Assembly (NCBI GenBank): GCA_021789605.1
Contig: JAJYJI010000005.1
Span: 21,951-85,950 of the forward strand
Direction of reading: 5' to 3'
DNA from: a bacterium
GTDB taxonomy: Bacteria; SZUA-79; Acidulodesulfobacterales; Acidulodesulfobacteraceae
DNA length: 64,000 nucleotides
Of this stretch, positions 17,359 through 27,737 are shown piece by piece (position 1 is the first letter of the stretch; each line of letters begins with the position of its first letter). The notes beneath the pieces were generated by a model, which was given only the letters and a program-made list of their open reading frames with translations, was not told the DNA's origin and did no database searches. The position numbers were made by a program, and so were the translations under genes.

Positions 17359-17994
17359 ATGAATCTTAATAATTTCGATAAACCGGAAAAAAAAATAGCG
17401 ATAATCGATTACGGCATGGGAAACCTGAAAAACGTGCGCAACGCTTTTACTTATTTGGGATTCGACGCAAAAATCACCGGCGATTATAAAGATATCGAAC
17501 GCTCCTCCCATCTCATACTTCCGGGAGTGGGCGGATTTAAAGACGCCATGCTTACCCTTAAGCAAAAAGGCTTAGCCGAACCAGTTAAAGAAGCTGTCGA
17601 AGCAGGAAAGAATTTTTTGGGCATATGCCTTGGAATGCAGCTTTTGTTTGAATCTTCCGAGGAGTTCGGATACAGCGAAGGCCTCGGTATACTGAAAGGA
17701 AAAGTAATAAAATTCGACGAAAAAAAAGTCCCCCTGATACCTCATATAGGATGGAACGATATATGTATAGAGGGTCAGGCAAAAGAGTTTGACGGAATAA
17801 AAAATAATTCTTTTTTTTATTTCCTCCACTCATATTATTGCGTGCCGGAGGAGGATATCACCGCCGCCTTCTGCGATTATTACGTCAGATTCAGCGCCTG
17901 CGTAAAAAAGGGCAACATTTTTGCGTGCCAGTTTCATCCGGAGAAAAGCCATACGGAAGGGCTGGCGCTGTTGGAAAATTTTATCGGGAGTTAA
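17359..17994 (+). CDS. hisH: Imidazole glycerol phosphate synthase, HisH
   Basis: Glutaminase subunit that channels ammonia to HisF. Seen: IIDYGMGNLKNV, oxyanion/nucleophile motif GICLGMQLLFESSEE with the catalytic Cys, and HPEKSH with the His/Glu of the triad. Length 211 aa is typical. Starts eight bases after the amidase gene, so the amidase is transcriptionally embedded in the his operon. Confidence 0.97.
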   Translation: MNLNNFDKPEKKIAIIDYGMGNLKNVRNAFTYLGFDAKITGDYKDIERSSHLILPGVGGFKDAMLTLKQKGLAEPVKEAVEAGKNFLGICLGMQLLFESSEEFGYSEGLGILKGKVIKFDEKKVPLIPHIGWNDICIEGQAKEFDGIKNNSFFYFLHSYYCVPEEDITAAFCDYYVRFSACVKKGNIFACQFHPEKSHTEGLALLENFIGS

Positions 17995-18039
17995 ATAAAT
18001 TTAATCGATTTACGATAAATAAATAATATTTAAGGGATT

Positions 18040-18762
18040 ATGATTATAATACCGGCGGTCGATATACTCGGTTCAAAATGCGTAAGGCTTTCCATGGGAG
18101 ATTATGACGCGAAGAAGGAGTATGAGCTTTCGCCGATAGAAGCCGCGCTTAAATGGCAAGAGCAGGGAGCGAAAAGGCTTCATCTCGTCGATTTGGACGG
18201 GGCGAAATCCGGATGCCCCCATAATTTCGAGATTATTAGCAAAATTATAAATGCCCTTAAAATTCCGGCCGAGGCCGGGGGCGGCATCAGGGACGACGAA
18301 ACGATAGAAAACTATTTCGGCGCAGGTGCATCATACGTCGTTTTAGGCTCGGTATTATTTAAAGATAGAAATTCCGTAAAGTCGTCATTATTAAAATACA
18401 GGGGTAAAATAATAGCCGGAATCGATTTATATGAAGGAAAGATTGCCGTTTCCGGCTGGAGGGAATTCGTAGAAACGCCGTTTGCCGATGCGGTCGAAAA
18501 ATTAAGGGACGATTACGGGATAGAAACTTTTATATTTACCGATATAAAAAAAGACGGAATGCTTTCAGGGGTCAATCTGGAAATGATATCCAACCTTGAA
18601 AAATTTAACGTAAGCCTTATTGCGTCTGGCGGAGTTTCTGCCTTTGAAGACATTATTAAACTTAGAGAATTAAATCTTTCATGCCTCAAAGGCGTAATTA
18701 TAGGCAAAGCCCTTTACGACGGAAGAATAGACCTGAAAACGGCTAACGCTCTGGCGGATTAA
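18040..18762 (+). CDS. hisA: ProFAR isomerase
   Basis: TIM-barrel isomerase acting on the aminoimidazole carboxamide ribotide intermediate. Seen: catalytic Asp in IIPAVDILGSKCVRL, HLVDLDGAKSG, EAGGGIRDDETI, and the second catalytic Asp in FTDIKKDGMLSG. Length 240 aa is normal. It has the usual internal duplication that relates HisA to HisF. Confidence 0.97.
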   Translation: MIIIPAVDILGSKCVRLSMGDYDAKKEYELSPIEAALKWQEQGAKRLHLVDLDGAKSGCPHNFEIISKIINALKIPAEAGGGIRDDETIENYFGAGASYVVLGSVLFKDRNSVKSSLLKYRGKIIAGIDLYEGKIAVSGWREFVETPFADAVEKLRDDYGIETFIFTDIKKDGMLSGVNLEMISNLEKFNVSLIASGGVSAFEDIIKLRELNLSCLKGVIIGKALYDGRIDLKTANALAD

Positions 18763-18809
18763 ATTTAAATTAAAAGTAACGATGCACAATATAATCCAAT
18801 AAATTTTTT

Positions 18810-19565
18810 ATGCTCGCTAAAAGAATAATACCCTGTTTGGATATTAAAAACAACGAAGTCGTAAAAGGAATAAATTTCGAAAGCCTGCGCAGCGCCGGCG
18901 ACCCCGTCGAACTTGCAAAAAGATACGACGGCGAGCTTGCCGACGAGCTTATGTTTTTGGATATTACTGCATCTCACGAGGAAAGGAAAACCATTCTCGA
19001 ACTCGTAAGAAAGATTTCGGAAAATATCTTTATCCCTTTCAGCGTGGGCGGCGGGGTCTCAGATATAGAAGACATAAGAAATCTGCTGAACAACGGGGCG
19101 GATAAAGTTTCAATCAACACCTCCGCCGTTCTCAACCCCAGGCTTATAGACCTTGCAGCGAAAAAATTCGGTTCTTCCACGATAGTAATAGCGATAGACG
19201 CAAAAAAAGCGGGAGGCGGATACTCCGTTTTTACCCATGGCGGAAGGAAAGATTCGGGAATAGACGCGGTGGATTGGGCAAAAGAAGCGTATAACCGCGG
19301 CGCCGGAGAGATACTGCTGACGAGCATGGACAGGGACGGAACCAAAAACGGATACGAGATAGACCTTACCTCGTCCGTAGTGAACAGCGTAAAAATTCCG
19401 GTGATAGCTTCGGGAGGCGCAAGGGACGCGGCGGACATGGAAGAAGTATTTGTAAAGGCGGACGCAAGCGCCGCTCTTGCCGCATCGATATTTCATTACG
19501 AGGAAACGGGCATCATAAATATAAAAAAGTATTTAAAATCGAAAGGTATAAACGTAAGATTGTAA
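18810..19565 (+). CDS. hisF: Imidazole glycerol phosphate synthase, HisF
   Basis: Cyclase subunit partnering HisH. Seen: catalytic Asp in [32 protein letters not shown], and the second catalytic Asp in [14 protein letters not shown]. Length 251 aa is normal. Confidence 0.98.
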   Translation: MLAKRIIPCLDIKNNEVVKGINFESLRSAGDPVELAKRYDGELADELMFLDITASHEERKTILELVRKISENIFIPFSVGGGVSDIEDIRNLLNNGADKVSINTSAVLNPRLIDLAAKKFGSSTIVIAIDAKKAGGGYSVFTHGGRKDSGIDAVDWAKEAYNRGAGEILLTSMDRDGTKNGYEIDLTSSVVNSVKIPVIASGGARDAADMEEVFVKADASAALAASIFHYEETGIINIKKYLKSKGINVRL

Positions 19566-19581
19566 AAAGGTCGAAATTTTT

Positions 19582-20370
19582 TTGAAATTTTGCGAAATTA
19601 TGGATAAAAAAGAAGAAAATTTAAGCGATATCACAGTTAACGTTTTTGACGAAGAAACCCTTGCGTCGTTTTTAAAAAAAATCGATTTTTCAAAACTTAA
19701 CGGATTGATTCCGGCGGTAGCTCAGGATTATTATTCCAAAGAAATTTTAATGCTTGCTTTTATGAACGAAGAAGCGCTTAGGAAAACTGTGGAAACCGGT
19801 TACGCGCATTATTTTTCCCGCTCGAGGAATAAACTGTGGAAAAAAGGGGAATCGTCCGGCAATATACAGGAAGTGGAGGAAGTTTTTTTTGATTGCGATA
19901 GCGACAGCATCCTGCTTAAGGTTATACAGAAAGGTCCGGCATGCCATACCGGACGCAAGACCTGTTTTTATTCAAAGCTGAACAGCCGTTTATCCGGCGG
20001 CCGTAAAAATATTTATAAACGGGAAGCCGCATCTCAAGATACGGGCAGGGATAAAGACGTTTTTTATTCGCTTAAATTATTATACGACCTCATCGCAGGC
20101 AGAAAGGATGCCGGCCACGAAAAATCCTATACGGCAAAACTTCTGGAATCCGGACCCGAAAAAATCGGGAAAAAGCTTCAGGAAGAATCTCTAGAGGTTA
20201 TTTTATCCGTTATAAGCGGCGATAAGGAAAAGATAATTTACGAATCCGCTGATTTAATGTTTTTTTATATAGTCATGCTGGTTTATTCCGGAATAGATTT
20301 TTTTTCTATAATAAATGAATTGAAAAAGCGGGAAGGTATTTCGGGATTGGACGAAAAAAAATCGAGGTAA
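19582..20370 (+). CDS. hisIE: Bifunctional HisI-HisE
   Basis: Fused phosphoribosyl-AMP cyclohydrolase (N-terminal, about residues 35-130) and phosphoribosyl-ATP pyrophosphatase (C-terminal, about 155-255). HisI motifs: [44 protein letters not shown] and [13 protein letters not shown] with metal-ligand cysteines. HisE motifs: [21 protein letters not shown] and [13 protein letters not shown]. The TTG start at 19582 lies after an AAAAGG; an ATG at 19600 is an alternative. Last gene of the his cluster. Confidence 0.95.
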   Translation: MKFCEIMDKKEENLSDITVNVFDEETLASFLKKIDFSKLNGLIPAVAQDYYSKEILMLAFMNEEALRKTVETGYAHYFSRSRNKLWKKGESSGNIQEVEEVFFDCDSDSILLKVIQKGPACHTGRKTCFYSKLNSRLSGGRKNIYKREAASQDTGRDKDVFYSLKLLYDLIAGRKDAGHEKSYTAKLLESGPEKIGKKLQEESLEVILSVISGDKEKIIYESADLMFFYIVMLVYSGIDFFSIINELKKREGISGLDEKKSR

Positions 20371-20380
20371 AATTTATGGG

Positions 20381-20410
20381 TTGACAAAGCAATACAAAAT
20401 ATATGATACT
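20381..20410 (+). promoter_or_regulatory. Promoter for rpsU-dnaG-rpoD operon
   Basis: A perfect -35 TTGACA at 20381 is followed after 18 bases by GATACT (4 of 6 matches to TATAAT), just after the hisIE stop. It would drive the macromolecular-synthesis genes beginning with rpsU. Confidence 0.6.
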
Positions 20411-20463
20411 ATAATATAATATGCAACATAAAATATTAAATTGCAAAGGAGGCGAAAAGAAGT

Positions 20464-20658
20464 TTGTCGATCGTAAAAATCAAAGAAAACGAATCTTTTG
20501 AAAATGCGCTTAGAAGATTTAAAAAATCTTGCGAAAGAGCGGGAATTCTCTCTGAAATCAGAAAAAGAGAGCATTACGAAAAACCCAGCGTCAAGAAAAA
20601 GAAAAAGGCAGCGGCTTCAAGAAAACGAAACTCAAAAAAGAACTATTTTAATTATTAA
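20464..20658 (+). CDS. rpsU: 30S ribosomal protein S21
   Basis: Small basic ribosomal protein (64 aa) with [25 protein letters not shown], the classical S21 N-terminal segment, and a lysine/arginine-rich tail. Starts with TTG; the strong AAAGGAGG 11 bases upstream decides the start. It opens the macromolecular-synthesis operon, as in many bacteria (rpsU-dnaG-rpoD). Confidence 0.97.
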   Translation: MSIVKIKENESFENALRRFKKSCERAGILSEIRKREHYEKPSVKKKKKAAASRKRNSKKNYFNY

Positions 20659-20667
20659 TAAAATTTT

Positions 20668-21146
20668 ATGAGCTATATCGATATAGCCTTTTTAATTATA
20701 TTTATCATAATCATGATAAGGGGCTTTTTTAGAGGCTTTATAAAAGAGGCTATATCTTTGGCGGGGGTTTTTTTTGCTTATTTCGGAGCTTTATATATAA
20801 GCTCTAAAGTAAAAAGCACATATTATATTAACGTAATCCATGATAAAGAAATAGGCAGAATCGTAATTTTTGCCGGCGCATTCATATTCATTATAATTAT
20901 CTTTGCAGTAATTTCGCTTATGATAACCAAGATTGTAAATTTGCTTAAATTGGGGCTTTGCAACAGAATAAGCGGTTTTTTTTTGCCGGTATCAAAGCTT
21001 TTTTATTAATAGGTTTAGTCTTATATTTTCTTTTTACGTTTCCGGCGGTAAATAAGCGTTTCGGATATTATAAATCAAAAAGTTTTTTTCCTTATTTCCT
21101 TAAAGCAGGCAAATTTTTATCCCCATATATCGATAAGTTAGTTTAA
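20668..21146 (+). CDS. cvpA: CvpA-family membrane protein, frameshifted
   Basis: Integral inner-membrane protein of the colicin V production family. The first ORF (20668-21009) begins MSYIDIAFLIIFIIIMIRGFFRGFIKEAISLAG, a standard CvpA N terminus with three predicted helices; the fourth helix continues in another frame (FFFAGIKAFLLIGLVLYFLF, within 20958-21146). The frames meet at a run of nine T residues after AGCGG: one more T would give an uninterrupted SGFFFAGIKAFLL. The break therefore could be a sequencing or assembly indel, a recent mutation, or a slippage site. It is located between rpsU and dnaG. Confidence 0.8.
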
Positions 21147-21376
21147 AAGATTTAGCTCCTTTAATAACCGCGTTTAATAACCGCGCGTCCGCAACCGCGC
21201 CATTTGCTTCATCCGCTATTGAGAGATGACTTTGCTTTGCGGCGGTTAAAGGAAAGCTGCGGTTTTCATGCCGCCGGAATGCAAGCCGCCGCAGCCGGCG
21301 AACTTAAATCTTTCGCATAATAATACTATTGAAGTTTGTAGATATTGAACCGCGGGAACATCGGGCGTTATAATTT

Positions 21377-23272
21377 ATGGACAGAAATATAGAAACAGTT
21401 TTATCATACGTAAACATAGTCGATGAAATATCGGGTTTTGTAAAACTTAAAAAAGCCGGCCGGAATTATTCCGGATTGTGCCCTTTTCATTCCGAAAAGA
21501 CCCCGTCTTTTCACGTTAACGAAGCAAAAGGCCTATATTATTGTTTCGGATGCGGAAAAGGCGGAAACGTTATCGGATTCTTAAAAGACATAAAAGGCGA
21601 GCCGTTCAGCGAAATAATAAATTACCTTAAGAAAAAATATAACATTCCGCTCGAAGACTCAAAATTTTATAAATTTAATAAAAATGCGGAGAACGAAGCT
21701 CCCGTCAAAAAAATTCTAAATCTCGCCTTAAATTTTTATTATGAAAATCTTTTCGTTTATATATCGGGCAGCCGCCATATAATTAAATATCTTAACGAAA
21801 GGGGGATAGGCGAAAATACCGCCAAGGACTTTAAACTTGGGTATGCCGGATTCGGAAACGGATTAACCGCGCTATTGTTAAACAACAAAACCGACCTCGA
21901 TATTGCCGCAAGCATAGGATTGTTAATTAAAAAACAGGACGGCAACGGCAGATATTCAGACAGATTCGTAAATAAGCTTATTATTCCCATAATGGACAGA
22001 AACGGGGAGCCCGTCGCATTTGCTTCCCGCCTTATGCCCTACGGAAGCGAGGCGTCTTCTTTTAACGCTCCTAAATACGTCAATACCAATAATTCCGAAG
22101 TTTTTATAAAAAATAACACCCTGTACGGTTTAGACAAATCCCTGCCTTTTATTAAAAAAGAAAATGCGGCGTTTGTCGTAGAAGGCTATTTCGACATGAT
22201 AACGCTTTATTCCAAGGGCGTTAAAAACGTAGCGGCCACCATGGGAACGGCCCTTTCCAAAAACCACATAATAAATTTGTCGCGGTTGTGCGATGAAATT
22301 ATTTTGCTCTACGACGGCGATAAAGCCGGCATAAATGCAATCAACAGAGGAATGGAATTATTTGCGGGCTTTATGGACAGTCCCGATAAAAATATCTATG
22401 CCGTTTGCCTTAACGACGGCAGCGACCCCGACAGCTTCGTAAGAAAATACGGGGCGGACAGCCTTATGGAACTGATATCGAAAAATAAAAAAACGCCGGT
22501 GGATTTCGCATTTGATTATTATCTCAATAAACTTTCGGGAAATCCTGTTGAAATAACGGAAAACGGAGGTATAATAAATAATATGAATGAAGTATCCGCG
22601 CTTAAAAAGAAAATATCGGCCGTTAGGGAGGTAGTTCCCTTTTTAAAGAAAATAGACAACAGCATTATACTTTCGCATTACGTGAATTTATTGGCTAACA
22701 GATTGGGATTAAAAGAAAATACCATAAGGGAATATATTTATGCGAAAGAGTTTTCCGGTCCGGGTATTTATTCTAACGGCGGCGGCGCCGAAGAAGACGT
22801 CCAAGTTTCCATTCTGAAGGAAGATTTAAATATAGAAGAATTAACAGTAGGCAAAATTTTTTGCGATTTGCTATTGACAGAATATATTAACGATGATATA
22901 ATTAACGAATTTTCCGATAAAGACGCCGTTTTAATAATTAGAGAAATAAAAAATATGTTAAAAAACGGCATAAAAAATGAAAACGTTAACGGAATAATAG
23001 AAGAAATAATTTCTAAAACCGAAAATAATTTGAAATGGAGCAGGATATTTTATTCGGGCATGCTGTCGCCCGAAAACAAAACCGGCAGAGAAGATTTTAA
23101 GAAGCTTCTTATCAAGCTAAAAGTAAATAATATAAATAAAGCGTGCGGAGGGCTTTTAAGCGAAATTAAAAGCGGCTTATTGGACGATAGAGGAAGGCTT
23201 TTAAAGCTTAAAGAGCTTAACAGGCTGAAATATATTTCCGGCGAATTCCAAAGAAAAATTTGCGGTTTTTAA
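21377..23272 (+). CDS. dnaG: DNA primase
   Basis: Synthesises RNA primers at the replication fork. Seen: N-terminal CHC2 zinc finger (CPFHSEKTPSFHVNE...YYCFGCGKGGN), the RNA-polymerase core with FVVEGYFDMITLYSKG, the TOPRIM acidic motif LLYDGDKAGINA and downstream DPDSFVR. Length 631 aa is normal, with a divergent C-terminal helicase-binding region. A 230-base gap upstream contains a tandem TTTAATAACCGCG and G+C-rich inverted segments but no gene. Confidence 0.97.
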   Translation: MDRNIETVLSYVNIVDEISGFVKLKKAGRNYSGLCPFHSEKTPSFHVNEAKGLYYCFGCGKGGNVIGFLKDIKGEPFSEIINYLKKKYNIPLEDSKFYKFNKNAENEAPVKKILNLALNFYYENLFVYISGSRHIIKYLNERGIGENTAKDFKLGYAGFGNGLTALLLNNKTDLDIAASIGLLIKKQDGNGRYSDRFVNKLIIPIMDRNGEPVAFASRLMPYGSEASSFNAPKYVNTNNSEVFIKNNTLYGLDKSLPFIKKENAAFVVEGYFDMITLYSKGVKNVAATMGTALSKNHIINLSRLCDEIILLYDGDKAGINAINRGMELFAGFMDSPDKNIYAVCLNDGSDPDSFVRKYGADSLMELISKNKKTPVDFAFDYYLNKLSGNPVEITENGGIINNMNEVSALKKKISAVREVVPFLKKIDNSIILSHYVNLLANRLGLKENTIREYIYAKEFSGPGIYSNGGGAEEDVQVSILKEDLNIEELTVGKIFCDLLLTEYINDDIINEFSDKDAVLIIREIKNMLKNGIKNENVNGIIEEIISKTENNLKWSRIFYSGMLSPENKTGREDFKKLLIKLKVNNINKACGGLLSEIKSGLLDDRGRLLKLKELNRLKYISGEFQRKICGF

Positions 23273-23296
23273 AAAAGCCGGGAAAATTTAAAATAT

Positions 23297-25261
23297 ATGA
23301 ATAAAAAAAATATAAATACCGGCAATATAAATACCGGCAAAAATAAAGACGACAAAAAACCGGTTTCCAAGACGGTTTCCGAAACGTTAAAAAACAAAGA
23401 AAGCGTATCCGGCGCCGCGGCGGATACGGTGCGCAAATCTTTAGAAAATCAGATAATTGGCAAAAGCATTGAAAAAGCTAAAGAGCGGGTCGGCAGGCTA
23501 AGCTACGACGATTTCAACGATATACTGCCGCAGGATATCGTATCTCCCGACCAGATAGACGACCTGATAAGCATGCTCGGAGAAAAAGATATAGACCTAG
23601 GCAGAGACGCTTCCTCTATTTTTACCAAAGCGGGGCATCATGCAAAGTTTATAGGCGAAGAAGCATTCGGCGAGGAAACGGAAGGAGAGGAGGATTTATC
23701 ACTTAAAACGAACGACCCCGTAAGAATGTATTTGAAAGAAATGGGTTCCGTATCTTTACTGACGCGCGAAAGAGAAATCGAAATCGCGAAAAGCATCGAA
23801 GAAGGCGAGGAAGAGATTTTTTCGTCCGTCCTTAATTCCGATATTTTAATCAAATGGGTTATATCCATAGGCGACAGGCTTAGGAGCCAGGAGCTTAATA
23901 TTACCAACATAATATCAGATTTTGACGACGTCGATTTTCCAAGCGATAAGGATATAGAAAAATCTACGGGCAGGGTTCTGTCCGTTATAGAAAAAATTAA
24001 GAAAGAAGTCGGCTACGTCAATAATAATACAAAAAACGATAATGCGAATAAAAAACGCAAAAAGGATAAAAAGACGGACGAACCGGCCGTCAAAAACGGT
24101 TTAACCGTTAGCGCCGAAAATTATCGTAACTCCGGCGAATCAAACGCGCAGGATATTGACCACGAGGATATCATCAGGGATATTTCGTGGACAAGCCCGA
24201 AAAATTTATCCTCCGATATTAAAAAAAAGATATTGGGCCATATTAAGGAATTAAGGCTTAAAAAGAAAATATCCGATAAAGTAATAATGAGGCTTAAAAA
24301 TCAGAATATAAAAATATTGGAATATGAAGAAAGCATAAAAGAGCTTGAATCTACTTATAAAAAGAAAAATGAAAGAAGCCAGCAGTCTAAATCGCAGGAG
24401 CATAAGCGTTTAGAGAGCATTAATAAAATTATCAATGAATATAGGTCCAAAATATCGGCGTCCGAAGAAGAAGTGGGCGTTTCCAAGCATGAACTTAAAA
24501 AAATAGTCGAGTCGATAAAAATCGGCGAAGAAAAGTCTAAAGCCGCAAAAACAGAACTCGTAGAGGCAAATTTAAGGCTTGTCGTATCTATCGCCAAAAA
24601 ATATTCCAATAGGGGACTCCAGTTTTTGGACCTCATTCAGGAAGGCAATATCGGACTTATGAAAGCGGTCGAAAAATTTCAGTATCAAAGAGGATATAAA
24701 TTTTCTACATATGCGACGTGGTGGATAAGGCAGGCTATTACAAGGGCGATTGCCGACCAGGCAAGGACGATAAGAATCCCCGTTCATATGATAGAAACGA
24801 TAAATAAATTAATAAGGACTTCAAGGGCGTTGGTTCAGGAAATAGGAAGAGAGCCCGTTCCCGAAGAAATAGCGGAAAGAATGGACCTTCCTATCGACAA
24901 AGTCAGAAAGGTTTTAAAAATAGCAAAAGAGCCTATCTCTTTAGAAACCCCCATAGGTGAAGAAGAAGACACCCATCTTGGAGATTTCATAGAAGACAAA
25001 GCGACGGTTCTTCCTTTAGAAGCGGCGATAAATTCCGACCTCGAAGAGCAGACCGGAAGAGTTCTTTCTACTCTTACGGAAAGAGAAGAGAAGGTTCTTA
25101 GGATGAGGTTCGGAATAGGAATAAAATCGGACCATACGCTGGAAGAAGTCGGTCAGGAGTTTGGAGTTACAAGGGAAAGGATAAGGCAGATAGAGGCCAA
25201 AGCCCTTAGGAAGCTTAGACATCCAAGCCGTTCCAAAAGGCTTAAAACATTTGTAAAGTAG
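23297..25261 (+). CDS. rpoD: RNA polymerase primary sigma factor
   Basis: Housekeeping sigma-70. Seen: region 1.2 ([26 protein letters not shown]), region 2 ([36 protein letters not shown] and [29 protein letters not shown]), region 3, and region 4 with the helix-turn-helix [30 protein letters not shown] charged, lysine-rich non-conserved segment lies between regions 1.2 and 2. Length 654 aa. Confidence 0.98.
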   Translation: MNKKNINTGNINTGKNKDDKKPVSKTVSETLKNKESVSGAAADTVRKSLENQIIGKSIEKAKERVGRLSYDDFNDILPQDIVSPDQIDDLISMLGEKDIDLGRDASSIFTKAGHHAKFIGEEAFGEETEGEEDLSLKTNDPVRMYLKEMGSVSLLTREREIEIAKSIEEGEEEIFSSVLNSDILIKWVISIGDRLRSQELNITNIISDFDDVDFPSDKDIEKSTGRVLSVIEKIKKEVGYVNNNTKNDNANKKRKKDKKTDEPAVKNGLTVSAENYRNSGESNAQDIDHEDIIRDISWTSPKNLSSDIKKKILGHIKELRLKKKISDKVIMRLKNQNIKILEYEESIKELESTYKKKNERSQQSKSQEHKRLESINKIINEYRSKISASEEEVGVSKHELKKIVESIKIGEEKSKAAKTELVEANLRLVVSIAKKYSNRGLQFLDLIQEGNIGLMKAVEKFQYQRGYKFSTYATWWIRQAITRAIADQARTIRIPVHMIETINKLIRTSRALVQEIGREPVPEEIAERMDLPIDKVRKVLKIAKEPISLETPIGEEEDTHLGDFIEDKATVLPLEAAINSDLEEQTGRVLSTLTEREEKVLRMRFGIGIKSDHTLEEVGQEFGVTRERIRQIEAKALRKLRHPSRSKRLKTFVK

Positions 25262-25269
25262 TGGATTTA

Positions 25270-25345
25270 GGGCCTATAGCTCAGCTGGTAGAGCGGCCGG
25301 CTCATAACCGGTTGGTCCCTGGTTCGAACCCGGGTGGGCCCACCA
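25270..25345 (+). tRNA. tRNA with CAT anticodon (Met, possibly Ile2)
   Basis: Cloverleaf of 76 bases including encoded CCA: acceptor GGGCCTA/TGGGCCC, D arm AGCTCAGCTGGTAGAGC, anticodon stem GCCGG/CCGGT with loop CTCATAA (anticodon CAT), T arm with GGTTCGAACCC. The absence of three consecutive G-C pairs next to the anticodon loop argues against initiator tRNA. Elongator Met and lysidine-modified Ile2 both use CAT; the CTCATAACC context resembles Ile2, but this is not certain. Confidence 0.93.
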
Positions 25346-25353
25346 TTTTAAAA

Positions 25354-26475
25354 ATGCCATTATTAATAAAAGATGCCGTAGATAAATTGGAGAATCTGGT
25401 TCCGCTTGAGCTTCAAGAAGACTGGGACAATTCGGGCTATCAAATAAAACTTGCAGGCGCTCCTTTAACCGGTATCGTAACATCGCTGGATATTTCCGAA
25501 GAATGCGCCGGTTTAGCGGCAAACAAGGGTTTTAATCTTATTTTATTGCATCATCCGTTTTTTTTCCATCCCCGCCGTTCGATAGATTTAGATTCCAAAG
25601 ACGGAGAAATTTTCAATCTGTTGGTAAAAAACCGCATCTGCGTTTACTCCATGCATACTAATTTCGATTCTTCGGCATATTCGATGAGCAGGTTCATGGC
25701 CGGCAAGCTGGACGCAAAAGAAATTTTCCCTCTCGTTCCGCATAAAAGAAAACTTTATAAGCTGTCGGTTTTTATTCCCAAAGGCTACGTTAAAACCGTG
25801 AGAGACGCTCTTTTTGCTTACGGCAATCCCAAAATAGGAAATTACGAAAATTGTTCTTTTGAAACTAAAGGAAAAGGCTCGTTTAAGGCGCTAGAAGGCT
25901 CAGAACCATTTATAGGCGGCTTTTCAGGAACGACTTTTACCGACGAATCTAAACTGGAACTTTTAATAGAAGAAAGAAATATAAAAAAAGCGGTCGCCGA
26001 AATGAAAAAAGTCCATCCCTACGAAGAAGCGGCATACGATTTATATCCGTTGCGCGATTTTGGCGGAAGCGCCTTAGAAGGCATGGGGGCAGTCGGAAAC
26101 TTTGAAACCGGCGTTACTTTAGCTCAATTATCGGATAAAATACAGGCATTATTCTCTCCGGTATTTATAAATTATTGCGGTAATTTAAATAAAAAAATAA
26201 AAAAAATCGCCGTTGTTTCGGGAAGCGGATTTTCTTTTTTAGACAGCGCCGTAAAATCCCGATGCGATGTTTTAATATCTTCGGAACTTACGCATAGCAG
26301 GGCGATAGAAGCAGGCAAAAAAGGCATATGCCTTATAGAGCTTTCGCATTTCGACACAGAAAAGCATTTTACCGGCATAGTCAATGAATTGTTATCCAAA
26401 GAATTCGATATACCCGCTATTAAAAATAATTTTGAATTTAACCCGTTTTTTAAATATAAAGGAGGAGAACTTTGA
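25354..26475 (+). CDS. Nif3-like dinuclear metal centre protein
   Basis: Member of the widespread NIF3/YbgI (GTP cyclohydrolase 1 type 2 homologue) family; biochemical role uncertain. Seen: ENLVPLELQEDWDNSGYQ, LLHHPFFFHP with metal-binding histidines, the THTN-like MHTNFDSS, the inserted PII-like middle domain (VHPYEEAAYDLYPL) and C-terminal LTHSRAIEAGKKGICLIELSHFDTEK with the second metal-ligand group. The ORF track start at 25261 runs through the tRNA and is rejected; the ATG at 25354 is used. Confidence 0.92.
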   Translation: MPLLIKDAVDKLENLVPLELQEDWDNSGYQIKLAGAPLTGIVTSLDISEECAGLAANKGFNLILLHHPFFFHPRRSIDLDSKDGEIFNLLVKNRICVYSMHTNFDSSAYSMSRFMAGKLDAKEIFPLVPHKRKLYKLSVFIPKGYVKTVRDALFAYGNPKIGNYENCSFETKGKGSFKALEGSEPFIGGFSGTTFTDESKLELLIEERNIKKAVAEMKKVHPYEEAAYDLYPLRDFGGSALEGMGAVGNFETGVTLAQLSDKIQALFSPVFINYCGNLNKKIKKIAVVSGSGFSFLDSAVKSRCDVLISSELTHSRAIEAGKKGICLIELSHFDTEKHFTGIVNELLSKEFDIPAIKNNFEFNPFFKYKGGEL

Positions 26476-27260
26476 ACGAGCAGATTTCTTTTATAATCGA
26501 TATTCAAAATATCGATATGGAGTTATCGAAATTAGACGAACTGCTTAAAAAAATAATAATAGAAATTGAGGAATCGGGACTGGCCCTCAGAACGAAAGAA
26601 GCCGAGCTTGAAAGGTTGAAAGAAGAGTTATTGGAGGTAAATAAAAAAATTGGCGGCTCGGAGCTTGACGCAAAATCCTTCGAAGAAAAAATAATTAAAA
26701 TGAAAGACGCGCAAAAACTGATAAAAACAAACAAAGAATATAACGCCGTTCAAAAGTCCATAAAAGACAGCGAAGCGCTTAAAAAGAAGTCGGAGGACGA
26801 AACGATATCCCATATGGAGAAAAAAGAATCCATAAACGACGAGATATCCCGCATTCAAAAAGATATAGAAGAAATCGAGAACGGCTTATCCGATAAAAAT
26901 TCCGAATACAAAAAAAACGAGCAGGAATTCGATGCAATTAAAAAAGATTTTATAAATAAAAGAGAAGATGCGAAAAAAAAGATTAAAAAGGATTATTTGG
27001 ACATATACGAAACGCTTAAAAGAAACAAAGGATTTCCGGCGATAGCCCCGGTAATGAAATCCGGAGCCTGTACCGGATGTTACAGGATGCTTCCCCCGCA
27101 GCAGTTTAACGAACTTATATCGGGAAATATATTTATGCAATGCCCCATATGCTCGAGAATACTTTATATAGACGCCGCCGCCGCGCGCGTCGAGCCCGAC
27201 CCAGACGAAGGCAAGAAAAATAATAAGAAAAAAGCGGCGCGCGTATCGTGCATAAAATGA
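26472..27260 (+). CDS. Coiled-coil protein with C4 zinc ribbon
   Basis: Predicted cytosolic protein of the CT398/YbgI-associated type: a long charged coiled-coil hairpin (about residues 5-180, heptad-rich with many Lys/Glu) followed by a C-terminal zinc ribbon with CTGC and CPIC pairs (SGACTGCYRMLPPQQFNEL...MQCPICSRILY). Starts at TTG overlapping the nif3 stop, with GGAGGAG upstream, so the two are coupled. The family is conserved but its function is not established. Confidence 0.88.
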   Translation: MNEQISFIIDIQNIDMELSKLDELLKKIIIEIEESGLALRTKEAELERLKEELLEVNKKIGGSELDAKSFEEKIIKMKDAQKLIKTNKEYNAVQKSIKDSEALKKKSEDETISHMEKKESINDEISRIQKDIEEIENGLSDKNSEYKKNEQEFDAIKKDFINKREDAKKKIKKDYLDIYETLKRNKGFPAIAPVMKSGACTGCYRMLPPQQFNELISGNIFMQCPICSRILYIDAAAARVEPDPDEGKKNNKKKAARVSCIK

Positions 27261-27715
27261 CTATAACCGTTTATACGGACGGAGCGTCAAGGGGCAATCC
27301 CGGAAAGTCGGGAGCAGGCGTGTTGATTTTTAACGAACATAACCGCCCCGTCGCTTCTTTGCACGAATACATAGGCACCTGCACAAATAACGAGGCCGAG
27401 TATAAGGCGCTGATTATCGCCCTCGAATATCTGCCTAAAATATGGGCTGATAAGAACCCCCCCGACGAAATAATTTTTTTATCGGATTCACAACTCCTCG
27501 TCTTGCAGATGAACGGAAAATATTCCGTTAAAAGCCCGAATATAATTCCGCTTTACAATAAAGCGAAAGAACTTCTTAAAGATATAGCCGCCTTAAAAAA
27601 ATTCGAACATATTCCGAGAAAATTAAATAAAGAGGCCGATAAATTAGCAAATATGGCGATAGACGGATATGCCGATATACCCGGGAGTTCCACAAATACA
27701 TTGACGAAAAGATAG
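27257..27715 (+). CDS. RNase HI-family ribonuclease
   Basis: Cleaves RNA in RNA-DNA hybrids. Seen: the catalytic acidic residues in VYTDGASRGNPGKSGAG, NNEAEYKALIIAL and FLSDSQLLVLQ, with a late D in KEADKLANMAID; 152 aa, the compact bacterial/archaeal-like form. The ATG overlaps the upstream stop as ATGA; a GTG nine bases earlier is possible. Confidence 0.93.
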   Translation: MTITVYTDGASRGNPGKSGAGVLIFNEHNRPVASLHEYIGTCTNNEAEYKALIIALEYLPKIWADKNPPDEIIFLSDSQLLVLQMNGKYSVKSPNIIPLYNKAKELLKDIAALKKFEHIPRKLNKEADKLANMAIDGYADIPGSSTNTLTKR

Positions 27716-27737
27716 GAAGCTGTTAAAATGTCTTTGT

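Noticed and set aside
18974-19496. Two long minus-strand ORFs inside hisF
   Set aside because: Antisense shadows; hisF motifs are complete on the plus strand.
25261-25353. Extended Nif3 start (track ORF begins MDLGPIAQLVERPAHN)
   Set aside because: This stretch is the tRNA gene read as protein; the ATG at 25354 fits the family.
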